From: Novosphingobium sp. 18050
GTDB lineage: Bacteria; Pseudomonadota; Alphaproteobacteria; Sphingomonadales; Sphingomonadaceae
DNA length: 45,176 bases
Assembly (NCBI RefSeq): GCF_902706195.1
Contig: NZ_CACSJO010000031.1
Location: 1 to 45,176 of the forward strand
Direction: 5' to 3'
Shown piece after piece: positions 22,500 through 31,482 of this stretch. Both the position numbers and the translations under genes were made by a program. The stretch's first letter is position 1; the number at the start of each line of letters is the position of its first letter. A model generated the notes under the pieces. The model worked only from the letters and a program-made list of their open reading frames with translations, was not told the DNA's origin and did not search any database.

Positions 22500-22967
22500 A
22501 TGCGTATTGCACTTGTTTCGCTCGCTGCGGTTGCATCGATTGCTGCCGCCACTCCCGCTCTGGCCAACGAAGCACGCGTCGAAGCGCGTGGCGGCGTGAT
22601 CTGGAACGGCAGCGACAGCGACGCAACCGCAGGTATCGCCGCCGGTTACGATTACGATCTCGGCGACACGCTTTTTGTGGGTGTCCAGGGTTCGGCCGAC
22701 AAGGTGCTGACCGATAACACCCGCGTTTCGTGGGGCGCTGGCGGCCGTGTTGGCGTCAAGGTCCGTCCGGGCACCAAGGCTTATGCCCTTGCTGACTGGC
22801 AGTCCAAGAACACCCGCTACGGCAACAGCGCAGTTGGCGTTGGCGGCGGCATCCAGCAGGACGTTGGCTCGCGCTACTACCTGAAGGCCGAGTACCAGCA
22901 CCTGCTGATCGGCGACAACACCCCCGACGCCGACCGCGGCCTCGTGGGCGTGGGCGTCAAGTTCTGA
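22500..22967 (+). CDS. Small outer-membrane beta-barrel protein
   Basis: A 155-residue exported protein. A signal peptide spans residues 1-22 (RIALVSLAAVASIAAATPAL, cleavage after ALA). The mature chain alternates polar and apolar residues in short strands with Gly turns (RGGVIWNGSDSDATAGIAAG, YLKAEYQHLLIG) and ends in VGVGVKF, a C-terminal Phe typical of outer-membrane barrels. This suggests an eight-strand OmpA/OmpW-like barrel; the function is unknown. It is transcribed opposite to the trp genes on either side and has its own terminator. It is probably well expressed, given the regular codon use. Confidence 0.85.
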   Translation: MRIALVSLAAVASIAAATPALANEARVEARGGVIWNGSDSDATAGIAAGYDYDLGDTLFVGVQGSADKVLTDNTRVSWGAGGRVGVKVRPGTKAYALADWQSKNTRYGNSAVGVGGGIQQDVGSRYYLKAEYQHLLIGDNTPDADRGLVGVGVKF

Positions 22968-22995
22968 TCGCTGCGTAAGCAGTGTAAGCCAGGAA

Positions 22996-23022
22996 GGGCG
23001 GTCCGGAAACGGGCCGCCCTTT
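22996..23022 (+). terminator. Intrinsic terminator of the outer-membrane protein gene
   Basis: GGGCGGTCCG (22996-23005), a GAAA tetraloop, CGGGCCGCCC (23010-23019), then TTT. There is one T-G pair in the 10-bp stem. Confidence 0.85.
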
Positions 23023-23077
23023 CTTGTTCGTGGCGGGGGAGGGGCTGCAACGCACGGGCGTTCGCTTTGCACGTCAT

Positions 23078-23104
23078 CGTCATCCAGCCTTCACCGGGAT
23101 GACG
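23078..23104. repeat. Intergenic palindrome, third copy type
   Basis: CGTCATCC (23078-23085) and GGATGACG (23097-23104) form an 8-bp stem with an 11-base loop, between the convergent outer-membrane protein gene and trpF. It resembles the CGTCGTCC repeats at 14752 and 18572. Confidence 0.6.
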
Positions 23105-23113
23105 GCGATTGTT

Positions 23114-23758
23114 TTAGATAGCCTCGCGCACAGCCCGGCAGAACGCTGCGATACGGTTATCATCCTTGGCGCCGGGGGCGCTCTCCACGCCTGAGGAGGT
23201 ATCGACCAGCGGCGTGCCGGTCAGGCGGATCGCTTCCGCCACGTTCGCAGGGTCCAGGCCGCCGGCGAGTCCCCAGGCGATGGGCCCCTTCCAGTGCGTG
23301 ATGAGGCTCCAGTCGAAGCTGAGGCCCATGCCGCCCGGCAGCGCGCCCTTGGGCGTCTTGGCGTCGAACAGGATGAGGTCCACCGCATCGGTGTAGGCCG
23401 CTGCGCGCTCCACGTCGCGGGCGCTGGCGACGGGCAGGGCCTTCCACACCGGCACGTTGAAACGGGCGCGAAGCTGGGCGGCGCGCTCGGGCGTTTCCTC
23501 GCCGTGGAGTTGGATTGCGTCGAGGCGTGCGGCGCCCATCGCATCGCCGATCGCGGCGTCGTCGGCATCGACGAATAGGCCGACGCGGCCGATTCGGCTT
23601 TCGGCCCGCGCGGAAAGCTGCGCTGCCTCGGCCGGGGTCACCGCGCGCGGGCTGCGAGGAAAGAACACCAGTCCGATATGCGAGGCGCGGCCCTTGATGG
23701 CTGCCTCCAGCGCATCGGGAGTGCTGATACCGCAGATCTTGATCGCCGCAGTGGGCAT
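23114..23758 (-). CDS. trpF: Phosphoribosylanthranilate isomerase TrpF
   Basis: Isomerises phosphoribosylanthranilate to CdRP in tryptophan synthesis (214 aa). The N-terminal KICGI with the catalytic Cys at about residue 9 and GLVFFPRSPRAV lead the sequence. LDAIQLHGEE follows, then the catalytic Asp in VDLILFDAKTPKG (about 131) and the phosphate loop WGLAGGLDPANV. It is usually followed directly by trpB, but here the 22500-22967 gene intervenes in the opposite direction, so trpF has its own promoter and ends at a palindrome. Confidence 0.96.
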   Translation of the reverse strand: MPTAAIKICGISTPDALEAAIKGRASHIGLVFFPRSPRAVTPAEAAQLSARAESRIGRVGLFVDADDAAIGDAMGAARLDAIQLHGEETPERAAQLRARFNVPVWKALPVASARDVERAAAYTDAVDLILFDAKTPKGALPGGMGLSFDWSLITHWKGPIAWGLAGGLDPANVAEAIRLTGTPLVDTSSGVESAPGAKDDNRIAAFCRAVREAI

Positions 23759-23803
23759 GAAAGCTCGCCTCGTATGGCGCCAAGGAGCGGCGCGCGAAGG
23801 TGC

Positions 23804-23831
23804 TATCTAGCGCTCCATGACAAGGCTGCAA
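23804..23831 (-). promoter_or_regulatory. Candidate trpF promoter
   Basis: On the minus strand: TTGCAG (23831-23826), 16 bases, TAGATA (23809-23804), about 45 bases upstream of the trpF ATG. Confidence 0.4.
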
Positions 23832-23894
23832 TGCCTGTTGGCTTGTGCGCCCGGGCCTTTAGATTGAGGCATCGCGGATCGAGGAGGGACATGA

Positions 23895-24317
23895 GTGAAC
23901 AGACTGGGGCGCTATCTTATGCCGCTGACGGCGGCGGCCATGCTGGCCGGTTGCAACGTGCAGGCTTCGATCAAGGAAGCGGAGGTCGAAGTAGGACGCT
24001 TCCACCAGTCGCTGGATGCGGGCAACTGGCAGGCGCTCTGGGCCGGGGCGGACCCGGAACTGCGCAAGGCCACCAGCCGCGACCAGTTCGGCAAGCTGCT
24101 CGATGCCGTCCATCGAAAATTGGGCAAGGTGAAGTCGAGCCAGCAGGTTGGCTGGAATGCGAATGCGACCACCGGAGGCAGCTTCGTCACGGTTACGACG
24201 CAGGCCACGTTCGAGCATGGCACCGGTACGGAGCAGTTCGTCTTCCGCAAAGGCGATGCGGATAAGCTGACGCTGGTCGGCTACAATATCCAGTCGCAGG
24301 ACATGATGATGAATTGA
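23895..24317 (+). CDS. Lipoprotein of the DUF4019-like type
   Basis: A 140-residue envelope lipoprotein. The signal sequence ends in the lipobox LAGC (Cys at about residue 20), so it should be anchored in a membrane by its lipid. The body has a helical segment VEVGRFHQSLDAGNWQALWA, a second helix FGKLLDAVHRKLG, and beta strands (VTVTTQATFEHGTGTEQFVF) in an arrangement like DUF4019/NTF2-like folds. The specific role is unknown. The GTG at 23895 has GGAGG upstream. It is monocistronic and convergent with the SIMPL-domain gene. Confidence 0.8.
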   Translation: MNRLGRYLMPLTAAAMLAGCNVQASIKEAEVEVGRFHQSLDAGNWQALWAGADPELRKATSRDQFGKLLDAVHRKLGKVKSSQQVGWNANATTGGSFVTVTTQATFEHGTGTEQFVFRKGDADKLTLVGYNIQSQDMMMN

Positions 24318-24320
24318 AGC

Positions 24321-24435
24321 CGGGCATCTGTGATGCCCGATCCCCCGCCGCCCCCTCTTGCGGGGGCTGCGCTGACCTGACGGTGGCGCCGTTTTGAAGG
24401 TCTGCGCAATCCCCGCTTGCGCAGGGACGGCGGGG
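24321..24435. repeat. Multi-stem structured element between convergent genes
   Basis: The stems are CGGGCAT/ATGCCCG (24321-24339), GCCCCC/GGGGGC (24350-24367) and CTGCGCA/TGCGCAG (24402-24424). The last two are enclosed by CCCCGCCG (24343-24350) and CGGCGGGG (24428-24435); the outer arm shares one base with the second stem. The layout resembles a multi-arm junction. It may be a terminator pair or a mobile palindromic repeat. Confidence 0.5.
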
Positions 24436-24459
24436 TAGGGCTTTGAACCGTCGCCGTTG

Positions 24460-25209
24460 TTACGGCGCCAGTTCGAACTGAACCGTGACGTTGACGTTCA
24501 TCTCAAGCTCGCCCGCCGCGACCGGCGCGGCGGCGGCAACGTCCATGGCCTGCTTGCGCATGTACATGGCTGGCTGCGGCGAGAATCCGCCGCTTTCGCT
24601 GATGGACACGATCCGCGCGACCCGCAGTCCCGATGCCTTGGCATAGAGGTCAGCGCGCGCACGGGCGGTCTTCATCGCCTCGACGCGCGCTTCATCCTGC
24701 GCCGCGTCGGACTGGTCGAGAGCGAAGTTCGGGCCGTTGACCTGGTTCGCGCCCGCCGCCACGAGCGCGTCGATCACCTTGCCCATGTCGGCGAGCTTGC
24801 GCTGGCGAACCGAGACGTTGTTGCTGGCCTGATAGCCGACGATCTTCTGAGGGCCATCTTCGAAATTGCCGTCGGGCAGGCGCTTGGGCTGTGCGTAGAC
24901 GGGGTTTACGCTGAGATTGCTGGTCTGGACATCGCGGTCGGCGATCCCCGCACGCTTCAGCGCGGCGATCACCTGCGTCATCTGCGCCGAATTGGCCGAG
25001 AGCGCAGCGCTGGCAGTTGCGCCCTGGGTGGTCACGCCTGCGGTATAGCTGGCAAGGTCAGGGGCGCGCGTGGAGGAGCCCTGAGCGTTTACCGTCAGCA
25101 AGGTGTGTCCGGTCTCGATCGCAGGCACGGCCTGCTGGGCGAGCGCGGGGGCAGAAGGGATAATCGCAGCACCAAGGGTAGTTGCCGCAAGCAGGCTGAG
25201 GGATTTCAT
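24460..25209 (-). CDS. Exported SIMPL (DUF541) domain protein
   Basis: A 249-residue periplasmic protein. A signal peptide spans about residues 1-25 (KSLSLLAATTLGAAIIPSAP, cleavage after ALA). The DUF541/SIMPL domain shows LTVNAQGSSTRAPDLASYTA near the start, VIAALKRAGIADRDVQTSNL, the conserved GYQASNNVSV (about 126) and MKTARARADLYAKASGL. Homologues such as E. coli YggE reduce oxidative stress or affect the envelope, but the mechanism is unclear. It is monocistronic. Confidence 0.92.
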   Translation of the reverse strand: MKSLSLLAATTLGAAIIPSAPALAQQAVPAIETGHTLLTVNAQGSSTRAPDLASYTAGVTTQGATASAALSANSAQMTQVIAALKRAGIADRDVQTSNLSVNPVYAQPKRLPDGNFEDGPQKIVGYQASNNVSVRQRKLADMGKVIDALVAAGANQVNGPNFALDQSDAAQDEARVEAMKTARARADLYAKASGLRVARIVSISESGGFSPQPAMYMRKQAMDVAAAAPVAAGELEMNVNVTVQFELAP

Positions 25210-25372
25210 TATGGGTCGCACTCCATAGTTTGGTATCTCGGAGCAACGATCTGGAGGCGCGCAGGTTGCGGCGTGCTGAACGGCAGGGCGAGGCTTGGTT
25301 AAGGTAAGTGGAGTGAGGGAGTAACGGCAAAGGAACATGGGTGCCGCCTGCACGCCCAGCTTACCTTGAGTG

Positions 25373-25436
25373 CGAAATCGATGGGCCGCGCATGATTTCG
25401 ACCCTGAAGGGGCCTGGGGCAACGGCCCCAGGTTTT
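25373..25436 (+). ncRNA. Possible small RNA or terminator: two stem-loops and a T-run
   Basis: CGAAATC/GATTTCG (25373-25400) is followed by CCTGGGGC/GCCCCAGG (25413-25432), with a 4-base loop and TTTT (25433-25436). The T-run is on the plus strand, but no plus-strand gene precedes it for more than 1 kb, so it would end an unannotated transcript. It could instead be a 3' stem of the minus-strand pyrF transcript. The rest of this 237-base gap holds nothing else I can assign. Confidence 0.3.
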
Positions 25437-25446
25437 CCCCTGAACC

Positions 25447-26124
25447 TTAGAGAGTACCCTCAATCGCCCTGGCCGCAGCCAACGGATCCTCGGCGCGGGT
25501 AATCGGCCGCCCAATTACCAAAACGCTGGCACCGGCGTCGCGGGCTTCGCGCGGAGTGACGGTGCGCTTCTGGTCGCCGATCTTGCCGTCTGAAGGGCGC
25601 AGGCCGGGAACGACGAAGTAGCCGTCCTTCCACTGCTTGTGTACGGCGCCGACTTCGTGGCCCGAGCAGACAATGCCGTCGAGCCCTGCCGAGTGGGCGA
25701 GGTCCGCCAGGCGCAGTGCCTGTGCATGGGGTTCGTCGTTGACGCCGATGGCGGCGAGATCGTCCCCATCGAGGCTGGTTAGAACGGTGACGGCGACGAC
25801 CTTGCAGTTTTCCCCTGCGGCGGCCTTGGCGTCTTCCATCATGGCGCGGCCACCGGCGGCGTGGATGGTGACGATCGAGGGCTGCAACACGTGGATCGCC
25901 TGCATCGCCCCGGCAACCGTATTGGGAATGTCGTGCAGTTTGAGGTCGAGGAAGATCGGCAGCCCAAGCTTGTGCAATTCATGCACGCCGTGGTGGCCGT
26001 GGGCGCAGAAGAATTCCAGTCCCAGCTTGATCCCGCCGATATGGCCCGCAACCTTGCGCGCCAGCGCCTCTGCAGCGTCGAGGCGGGGGAGGTCGAGAGC
26101 GAGGTAGACGGGATTGTGGTTCAT
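25447..26124 (-). CDS. pyrF: Orotidine-5'-phosphate decarboxylase PyrF
   Basis: Makes UMP by decarboxylating OMP, the last step of pyrimidine synthesis (225 aa). Motifs are ALDLPRLDAAEAL (residues 8-20) and the catalytic Lys-Asp cluster in FLDLKLHDIPNTV (about residue 60). TSLDGDDLAAIGV, DGIVCSGHEV and VVPGLRPSDGKIGDQKR then form the phosphate-binding loop. The length and motifs fit the bacterial class I type. The start overlaps the stop of lapA (ATGA), so the two are cotranscribed. Confidence 0.97.
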   Translation of the reverse strand: MNHNPVYLALDLPRLDAAEALARKVAGHIGGIKLGLEFFCAHGHHGVHELHKLGLPIFLDLKLHDIPNTVAGAMQAIHVLQPSIVTIHAAGGRAMMEDAKAAAGENCKVVAVTVLTSLDGDDLAAIGVNDEPHAQALRLADLAHSAGLDGIVCSGHEVGAVHKQWKDGYFVVPGLRPSDGKIGDQKRTVTPREARDAGASVLVIGRPITRAEDPLAAARAIEGTL

Positions 26125-26453
26125 GACTTCGTGAGATCCGTCGGAGTTTCGAGTGAAATGGCGGGTGCGGCTTCCGGTGCCATTGATGGCACGGAGGTGG
26201 CGCGAAGCGAGTTTTCGAGGCTGGCGATACGGCGGTTCAGGCGCCAGCGTACGGCGCGCAGGTATGCCCATACCGGCAGCATGCCCAGGCCGAAGAACAG
26301 CAGGGCCACAAAGCCGACCGGCCAGTCGAAATGGATGTAGTTGCCGTTGTCGAGCGGCCAGAAGTTCACCGGCGCCCGGTTCCAGTTCATGGCGACGAAC
26401 GCGACCAGGACTGCGGTGACGACGATCCACGTTATAGTGCGGATGATCTGCAT
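26121..26453 (-). CDS. lapA: LapA-domain inner membrane protein
   Basis: A 110-residue membrane protein of the LapA (DUF1049) family, with helices at about residues 6-25 (ITWIVVTAVLVAFVAMNW) and 43-65 (WPVGFVALLFFGLGMLPVWA) joined by the conserved loop PVNFWPL. A cytoplasmic basic helix (RAVRWRLNRRIASLENSL) and a disordered C-terminus follow. In E. coli LapA works with LapB in regulating lipopolysaccharide synthesis. No lapB is nearby, so the role is inferred. AGGAGG stands 5 bases before the ATG. Confidence 0.88.
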   Translation of the reverse strand: MQIIRTITWIVVTAVLVAFVAMNWNRAPVNFWPLDNGNYIHFDWPVGFVALLFFGLGMLPVWAYLRAVRWRLNRRIASLENSLRATSVPSMAPEAAPAISLETPTDLTKS

Positions 26454-26540
26454 TTTTCCTCCTGCTCTCCCCCGCGGAAACGCCCGATGCTAGGCGGGAA
26501 AATTCCGCAAGGGAAGGGGGCGGCGTTTTCTGCATTTAGT

Positions 26541-26629
26541 CCGAGGGGGCTTCGACAGGGCCGGCTTGGGCGGTGCTGCAAACGCCGCTTTAGTTTCCGC
26601 TTAGCCTGAGCCTGTCGACGCCCCCTCGG
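26541..26629. repeat. 19-bp inverted repeat in the purB-lapA intergenic region
   Basis: CCGAGGGGGCTTCGACAGG (26541-26559) is repeated in reverse at 26611-26629 with a single mismatch, around a 51-base centre. The region includes AGCCTGAGCCTGTCGA, similar to intergenic repeats often seen in sphingomonads. No open frame lies inside. It could fold into a large hairpin ending the purB transcript. Confidence 0.65.
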
Positions 26630-26641
26630 GCAAATCCGGTT

Positions 26642-27952
<1,311 letters not shown>

Positions 27953-27980
27953 GTTCGACTCCTGTGGCTGACGCCGCTGC

Positions 27981-28008
27981 CGCTAGGGCGCACAGGCGCG
28001 AAAGGCAA
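27981..28008 (-). promoter_or_regulatory. Candidate purB promoter
   Basis: On the minus strand: TTGCCT (28008-28003), 16 bases, CTAGCG (27986-27981), giving a leader of about 20 bases. Same layout as the uvrD and rpsA sites. Confidence 0.45.
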
Positions 28009-28111
28009 GAGAGGAGGGCAAGCGCGGCGACAGCTGCGCAGACATGCGGATCTGAGCGTTAAGGATAAAATGCGGCGGCACGGCTGAAAGGACGGAATTT
28101 TAACGCATCCC

Positions 28112-28127
28112 ATGCAAAGCTTTGCAT
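28112..28127. promoter_or_regulatory. Perfect 16-bp palindrome upstream of the diguanylate cyclase gene
   Basis: ATGCAAAGCTTTGCAT, identical on both strands, about 48 bases before the diguanylate cyclase start. A chance 16-bp palindrome is unlikely, and the site is well placed as an operator for a symmetric regulator. Confidence 0.5.
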
Positions 28128-28175
28128 AATGAGCCGTCACGAACCCGTGCAGGCCGCCCAAGGCAAACGCGATCC

Positions 28176-29924
28176 ATGCCCAGCATCAGGCCTGTCCTAG
28201 CCCCCTTGCCAAGTGCGGTACTGTGTTTCGTTCTGTCGGCGGCGATGATCAAATATCTGAGCTTTCAGGGCAATCTTGCGTCCGCCTGGCCCGGCAATGC
28301 GGTGATCCTGGCGCAGCTGCTGGCGCGTCCACGCCGCGAATGGGGACGCTATCTGTTCGCTGCGTTCATTGCCATCGCCGCCGCCGGAGCCTTCACGCGC
28401 GGTACGCTGTCGGCGCCGGTTGGTCTTGCAGTGGCCAACGTCCTCGAGATCGCGCTCGCCGCATGGTTGCTGCGCGGCACGGTCGATGCGGACGGGCGCC
28501 TGCTGCACCACCACGCCTCGGTAGGACGCTTCGCGGTCTGTACCGGGATCGTGGCGCCGGGGTTCGGGGCGCTGCTGGGGTCGGTGATGGCATCCTTCGC
28601 ATTCGACCTGCCGGTCGGCATCTCGCTGGCGACCAAATTCAGCGCCGACGCGCTGGGGCTGATGATCTTCACGCCTTTTTTCTTCGGCCTTTTCCATGGC
28701 GACTACCGCGCCATCATTCGCGCCGCCGCGCGGGCAGAGCGGTTGCAGATGCTGCTGCTCCTCGGCGCCGTGCTGGCGGTGAGCCTCGCCGTATTCGGGC
28801 AGAATCGCTATCCGCTGCTGTTCCTGCCGATGGTGCCGCTGATGCTGGTCGCGTTCCGGCTTGGCTGGGAGGGCACCAGTCTTGGTGTGATGCTGGTGGC
28901 GGTAACGGGCGGCGTCGCGACGTTCTACGGGCATGGTCCGGTCAGCCTTTCGGCCGGCGACATGGCGTTGAAGCTGGCCTTCCTGCAATTTTACCTTGCC
29001 ACCGTGTTGTTGCTTATGATGCCAGTTGCCGCCGCGCTTGCTGCGCGTCGCGACCTGATTGAGCGGCTCAGCGAAAGCGAACGCTCGCTCGGGCTGCTGG
29101 CTGACCGCTCCGCCATCGTCCTGCTGCGTTTTTCGGCCGAGGGCGCCTGCACCCGCGTGGTGGGCGACGTGAAGACGCTCGTCGGCGAACAGGCCGACCG
29201 GCTGCTCGGTGCCCATGTCGGTGAACTTGATCCGCCGCTGGGCGAGGCCCTTTTCGGCGCCCACTTGCGCGCCGACACCAGCGAACGCCCGGTCATGATA
29301 GAGGTAGAGCGCCCCGGCGGCGTCTGGATCGAGGCGACCTTCCGCGCCGAGCGTGACGAGCACGGCATCATGACCGGCTCGGTGGCGACACTCGTCGACG
29401 TGACCGCGCGCAAGGCCCGCGAAGGCGAGCTTTCCCGCCGGGCCGAGACGGACGAACTGACCGGCCTTTCCAACCGAGCAGGCTTCCTGCGCCGGTTCGA
29501 GGCGGCCCTTGCCGATCCTCCGGCCGATGGGCTGAGCATCGCGCTGATCGACGTCGACCGCTTCAAATCTCTGAACGATGAACTCGGCCATGTCGCCGGT
29601 GACGCCGCGCTGGCCGAAATCGGTCGCCGGATTGCCGTGAACCTGAGGGCTACCGATCTTGTCGCGCGACTGGGCGGGGATGAATTCGTAGTGATGCTGG
29701 GCACTGCCGACGCCGAAGTCGCGCAGGAAATCTGCCGGCGGATGGTGGAGAGCGTTTCGGCCGCGCCGGTCGCTCTGCCGCTGGGCGGAGAGGCTGCGGC
29801 GCGGATCAGCTGCGGTCTGGTCCACCGCACGCCGGGGCAGGGTGGCATCGACCTGCTCAACCGCGCCGACATGGCACTCTACGCCGCCAAACGCGGCGGC
29901 CGCAACCAGCTGATCGCCGCTTAG
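28176..29924 (+). CDS. Membrane diguanylate cyclase, MASE1-PAS-GGDEF
   Basis: A 582-residue enzyme making cyclic di-GMP from two GTP. A MASE1 integral-membrane sensor (about 1-290, roughly eight helices, e.g. FQGNLASAWPGNAVILAQLL) comes first. A PAS-like segment (about 300-415) follows, then the GGDEF domain with the catalytic RLGGDEFVVML near residue 497. The inhibitory I-site RATD lies 5 residues upstream, so product inhibition is expected. DVDRFKSLNDELGHVAGDAA is the typical metal/GTP-binding region. The frame is open further upstream with a TTG, but ATG 28176 gives the proper MASE1 start. No EAL domain is present. Confidence 0.92.
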   Translation: MPSIRPVLAPLPSAVLCFVLSAAMIKYLSFQGNLASAWPGNAVILAQLLARPRREWGRYLFAAFIAIAAAGAFTRGTLSAPVGLAVANVLEIALAAWLLRGTVDADGRLLHHHASVGRFAVCTGIVAPGFGALLGSVMASFAFDLPVGISLATKFSADALGLMIFTPFFFGLFHGDYRAIIRAAARAERLQMLLLLGAVLAVSLAVFGQNRYPLLFLPMVPLMLVAFRLGWEGTSLGVMLVAVTGGVATFYGHGPVSLSAGDMALKLAFLQFYLATVLLLMMPVAAALAARRDLIERLSESERSLGLLADRSAIVLLRFSAEGACTRVVGDVKTLVGEQADRLLGAHVGELDPPLGEALFGAHLRADTSERPVMIEVERPGGVWIEATFRAERDEHGIMTGSVATLVDVTARKAREGELSRRAETDELTGLSNRAGFLRRFEAALADPPADGLSIALIDVDRFKSLNDELGHVAGDAALAEIGRRIAVNLRATDLVARLGGDEFVVMLGTADAEVAQEICRRMVESVSAAPVALPLGGEAAARISCGLVHRTPGQGGIDLLNRADMALYAAKRGGRNQLIAA

Positions 29925-29925
29925 C

Positions 29926-30687
29926 TTAGGTCAGGGGCCACACGAATTCGATTCCCACTTCGCCGCTATTCCCGCCGAGCGTGTCGAAGCTGCGTTCGAT
30001 GATCGTGCCCCGTCCCTGCCGATCTACCGCGATCACCGTGCTGCACCGCGTGCCGTACGTTTCGTTTCGGATGAAGACTGGGGCGAAGCGCGGTTCGGGG
30101 CCGAATTCAGGGAGCGCGGGGTTTGGCGCCGGCTTCTCGTCGCGCAGTGCGGCCAGCAGCGGCTCGAAATCCGTCTCGCCGCGCGCGCACCAGTCGGTGA
30201 TTGCCTGCCCCACCTGCAGCGTCTTAGGCCATGGCACATCAAAGCCGCCGTTCGACAGCCCGTGAATGCCGGGGGAAAGCGTGCGCGTTTCCACCTCCGG
30301 GTAGTTGGTAAGGAACGAGGCGCGGCCGCCATCTGCAAGAATGAGGTTGAACGGGTTCATCCGCGCCATCTCGCCGCCCAGTTCACCGGGCGACGTTCCG
30401 ACGAGAAGGTCGGTGACCAGTTTGCCGCGTGACGGGCGGCCGGGCTGCGCGCCCTCGGGAACGCGGTAGTTGGTGACGAGCGCGAACCGTGAACCTTCGC
30501 CGCCTTGGGCCTCGGTCACGCCTAGCCACGTCCCGCCGCCGGTGAGGTCTGTGCCGGCGATGATCCCGGATCCATCCTCCCAACGCGCCAGCGGTGCAGA
30601 GGGACGGGCGTGAAATTCGTCGCGGTTGCCGATGGCGACGAGCAGCCAGTCGGGATGGGTATCCCAGGCGATGGCGGCGACGCACAT
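29926..30687 (-). CDS. NRDE/TANGO2 family protein
   Basis: A 253-residue protein of the NRDE/TANGO2 family, whose Cys-2 (MCVAAIAW) and NRDE motif (residues 21-24) are the defining features. Conserved downstream segments include GGTWLGVT, NYRVPEG, GLSNGGFDVPWPK and RCSTVIAVDRQGRG. The human homologue is linked to heme or lipid handling, but the bacterial role is not established. It follows radC by 1 base on the same strand, so it is probably cotranscribed, and converges on the diguanylate cyclase gene with 1 base between stops. Confidence 0.9.
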   Translation of the reverse strand: MCVAAIAWDTHPDWLLVAIGNRDEFHARPSAPLARWEDGSGIIAGTDLTGGGTWLGVTEAQGGEGSRFALVTNYRVPEGAQPGRPSRGKLVTDLLVGTSPGELGGEMARMNPFNLILADGGRASFLTNYPEVETRTLSPGIHGLSNGGFDVPWPKTLQVGQAITDWCARGETDFEPLLAALRDEKPAPNPALPEFGPEPRFAPVFIRNETYGTRCSTVIAVDRQGRGTIIERSFDTLGGNSGEVGIEFVWPLT

Positions 30688-30688
30688 C

Positions 30689-31438
30689 TCAGATCAGCCC
30701 CTTGGCCTTGAGGCTGACGTGGCCTTCACGCCCGATTACGACATGGTCGTGCACGCTTACGCCGAGCAGGCGTCCGGCTTCGGCGATGCGGTTGGTGATC
30801 TCGATGTCTGCGCGGCTGGGCTGGGGAGAGCCGGATGGGTGGTTGTGAACCAGGATCAGCGCCGCCGCGCCCAGATCCAGTGCGCGGCGGATAACCTCGC
30901 GCGGGTGGATCGCCGCTTCGTCGATGGAGCCTTCGCCGACAAGATCGTCGAGGATCAGCATATTGCGGGTATTGAGATAGAGCACACGCACCCGCTCCAC
31001 CGTGAGGTGGGCCATATCGATCGTCAGATAGTCGATCAGGGCCTGCCATGATCCGATCACCGGGGCCTCGCGCACTTTCTGGCGGGCCATGCGGGTGGCC
31101 GCCACGGTGACGATGCGCAGCGCCGCAGCGGTCGCCTCGCCCATGCCGGGATGGGCGGCCAGCGTGCGCGAGTCGGTCTGCAGAACGCCGGCGAGCGAGC
31201 CGAAGCGCTGCAGCAGGGTGCGCGCCAGCGGCTTCATGTCGCGGCGGGGAACGGCCTGCATCAACAGGAGTTCAATGACCTCGTGATCGCCCAATGCCTC
31301 CGCCCCGCCTTCGAGCAGCCGCTTGCGCAGCCGCCCGCGATGACCGCTCGGATCGTTTCCGGCCCCGGAAGGTGCAGCGGGGCCTGCGTGGGCCAAAGCG
31401 CCGGCGGCGTCATCGAAGAGTGGGGGTTGATCGGGCAT
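30689..31438 (-). CDS. radC: RadC-type JAB/MPN domain protein
   Basis: A 249-residue RadC/YicR-family protein. The N-terminal HhH-like region is LAAHPGMGEATAAAL (about 95-109). The C-terminal JAMM metalloprotease-like domain has the metal-binding motif HNHPSGSPQPSRADIEIT (about 198-215). The family was linked to DNA repair, but its true role is unsettled. The start ATG at 31438 is preferred over the upstream TTG. It is divergent from ydbH with only 44 bases between. Confidence 0.94.
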   Translation of the reverse strand: MPDQPPLFDDAAGALAHAGPAAPSGAGNDPSGHRGRLRKRLLEGGAEALGDHEVIELLLMQAVPRRDMKPLARTLLQRFGSLAGVLQTDSRTLAAHPGMGEATAAALRIVTVAATRMARQKVREAPVIGSWQALIDYLTIDMAHLTVERVRVLYLNTRNMLILDDLVGEGSIDEAAIHPREVIRRALDLGAAALILVHNHPSGSPQPSRADIEITNRIAEAGRLLGVSVHDHVVIGREGHVSLKAKGLI

Positions 31439-31482
31439 AGTGCGTACAAACAATTGCCTTTCCTGCGTGTCCAGCGCAAGTG

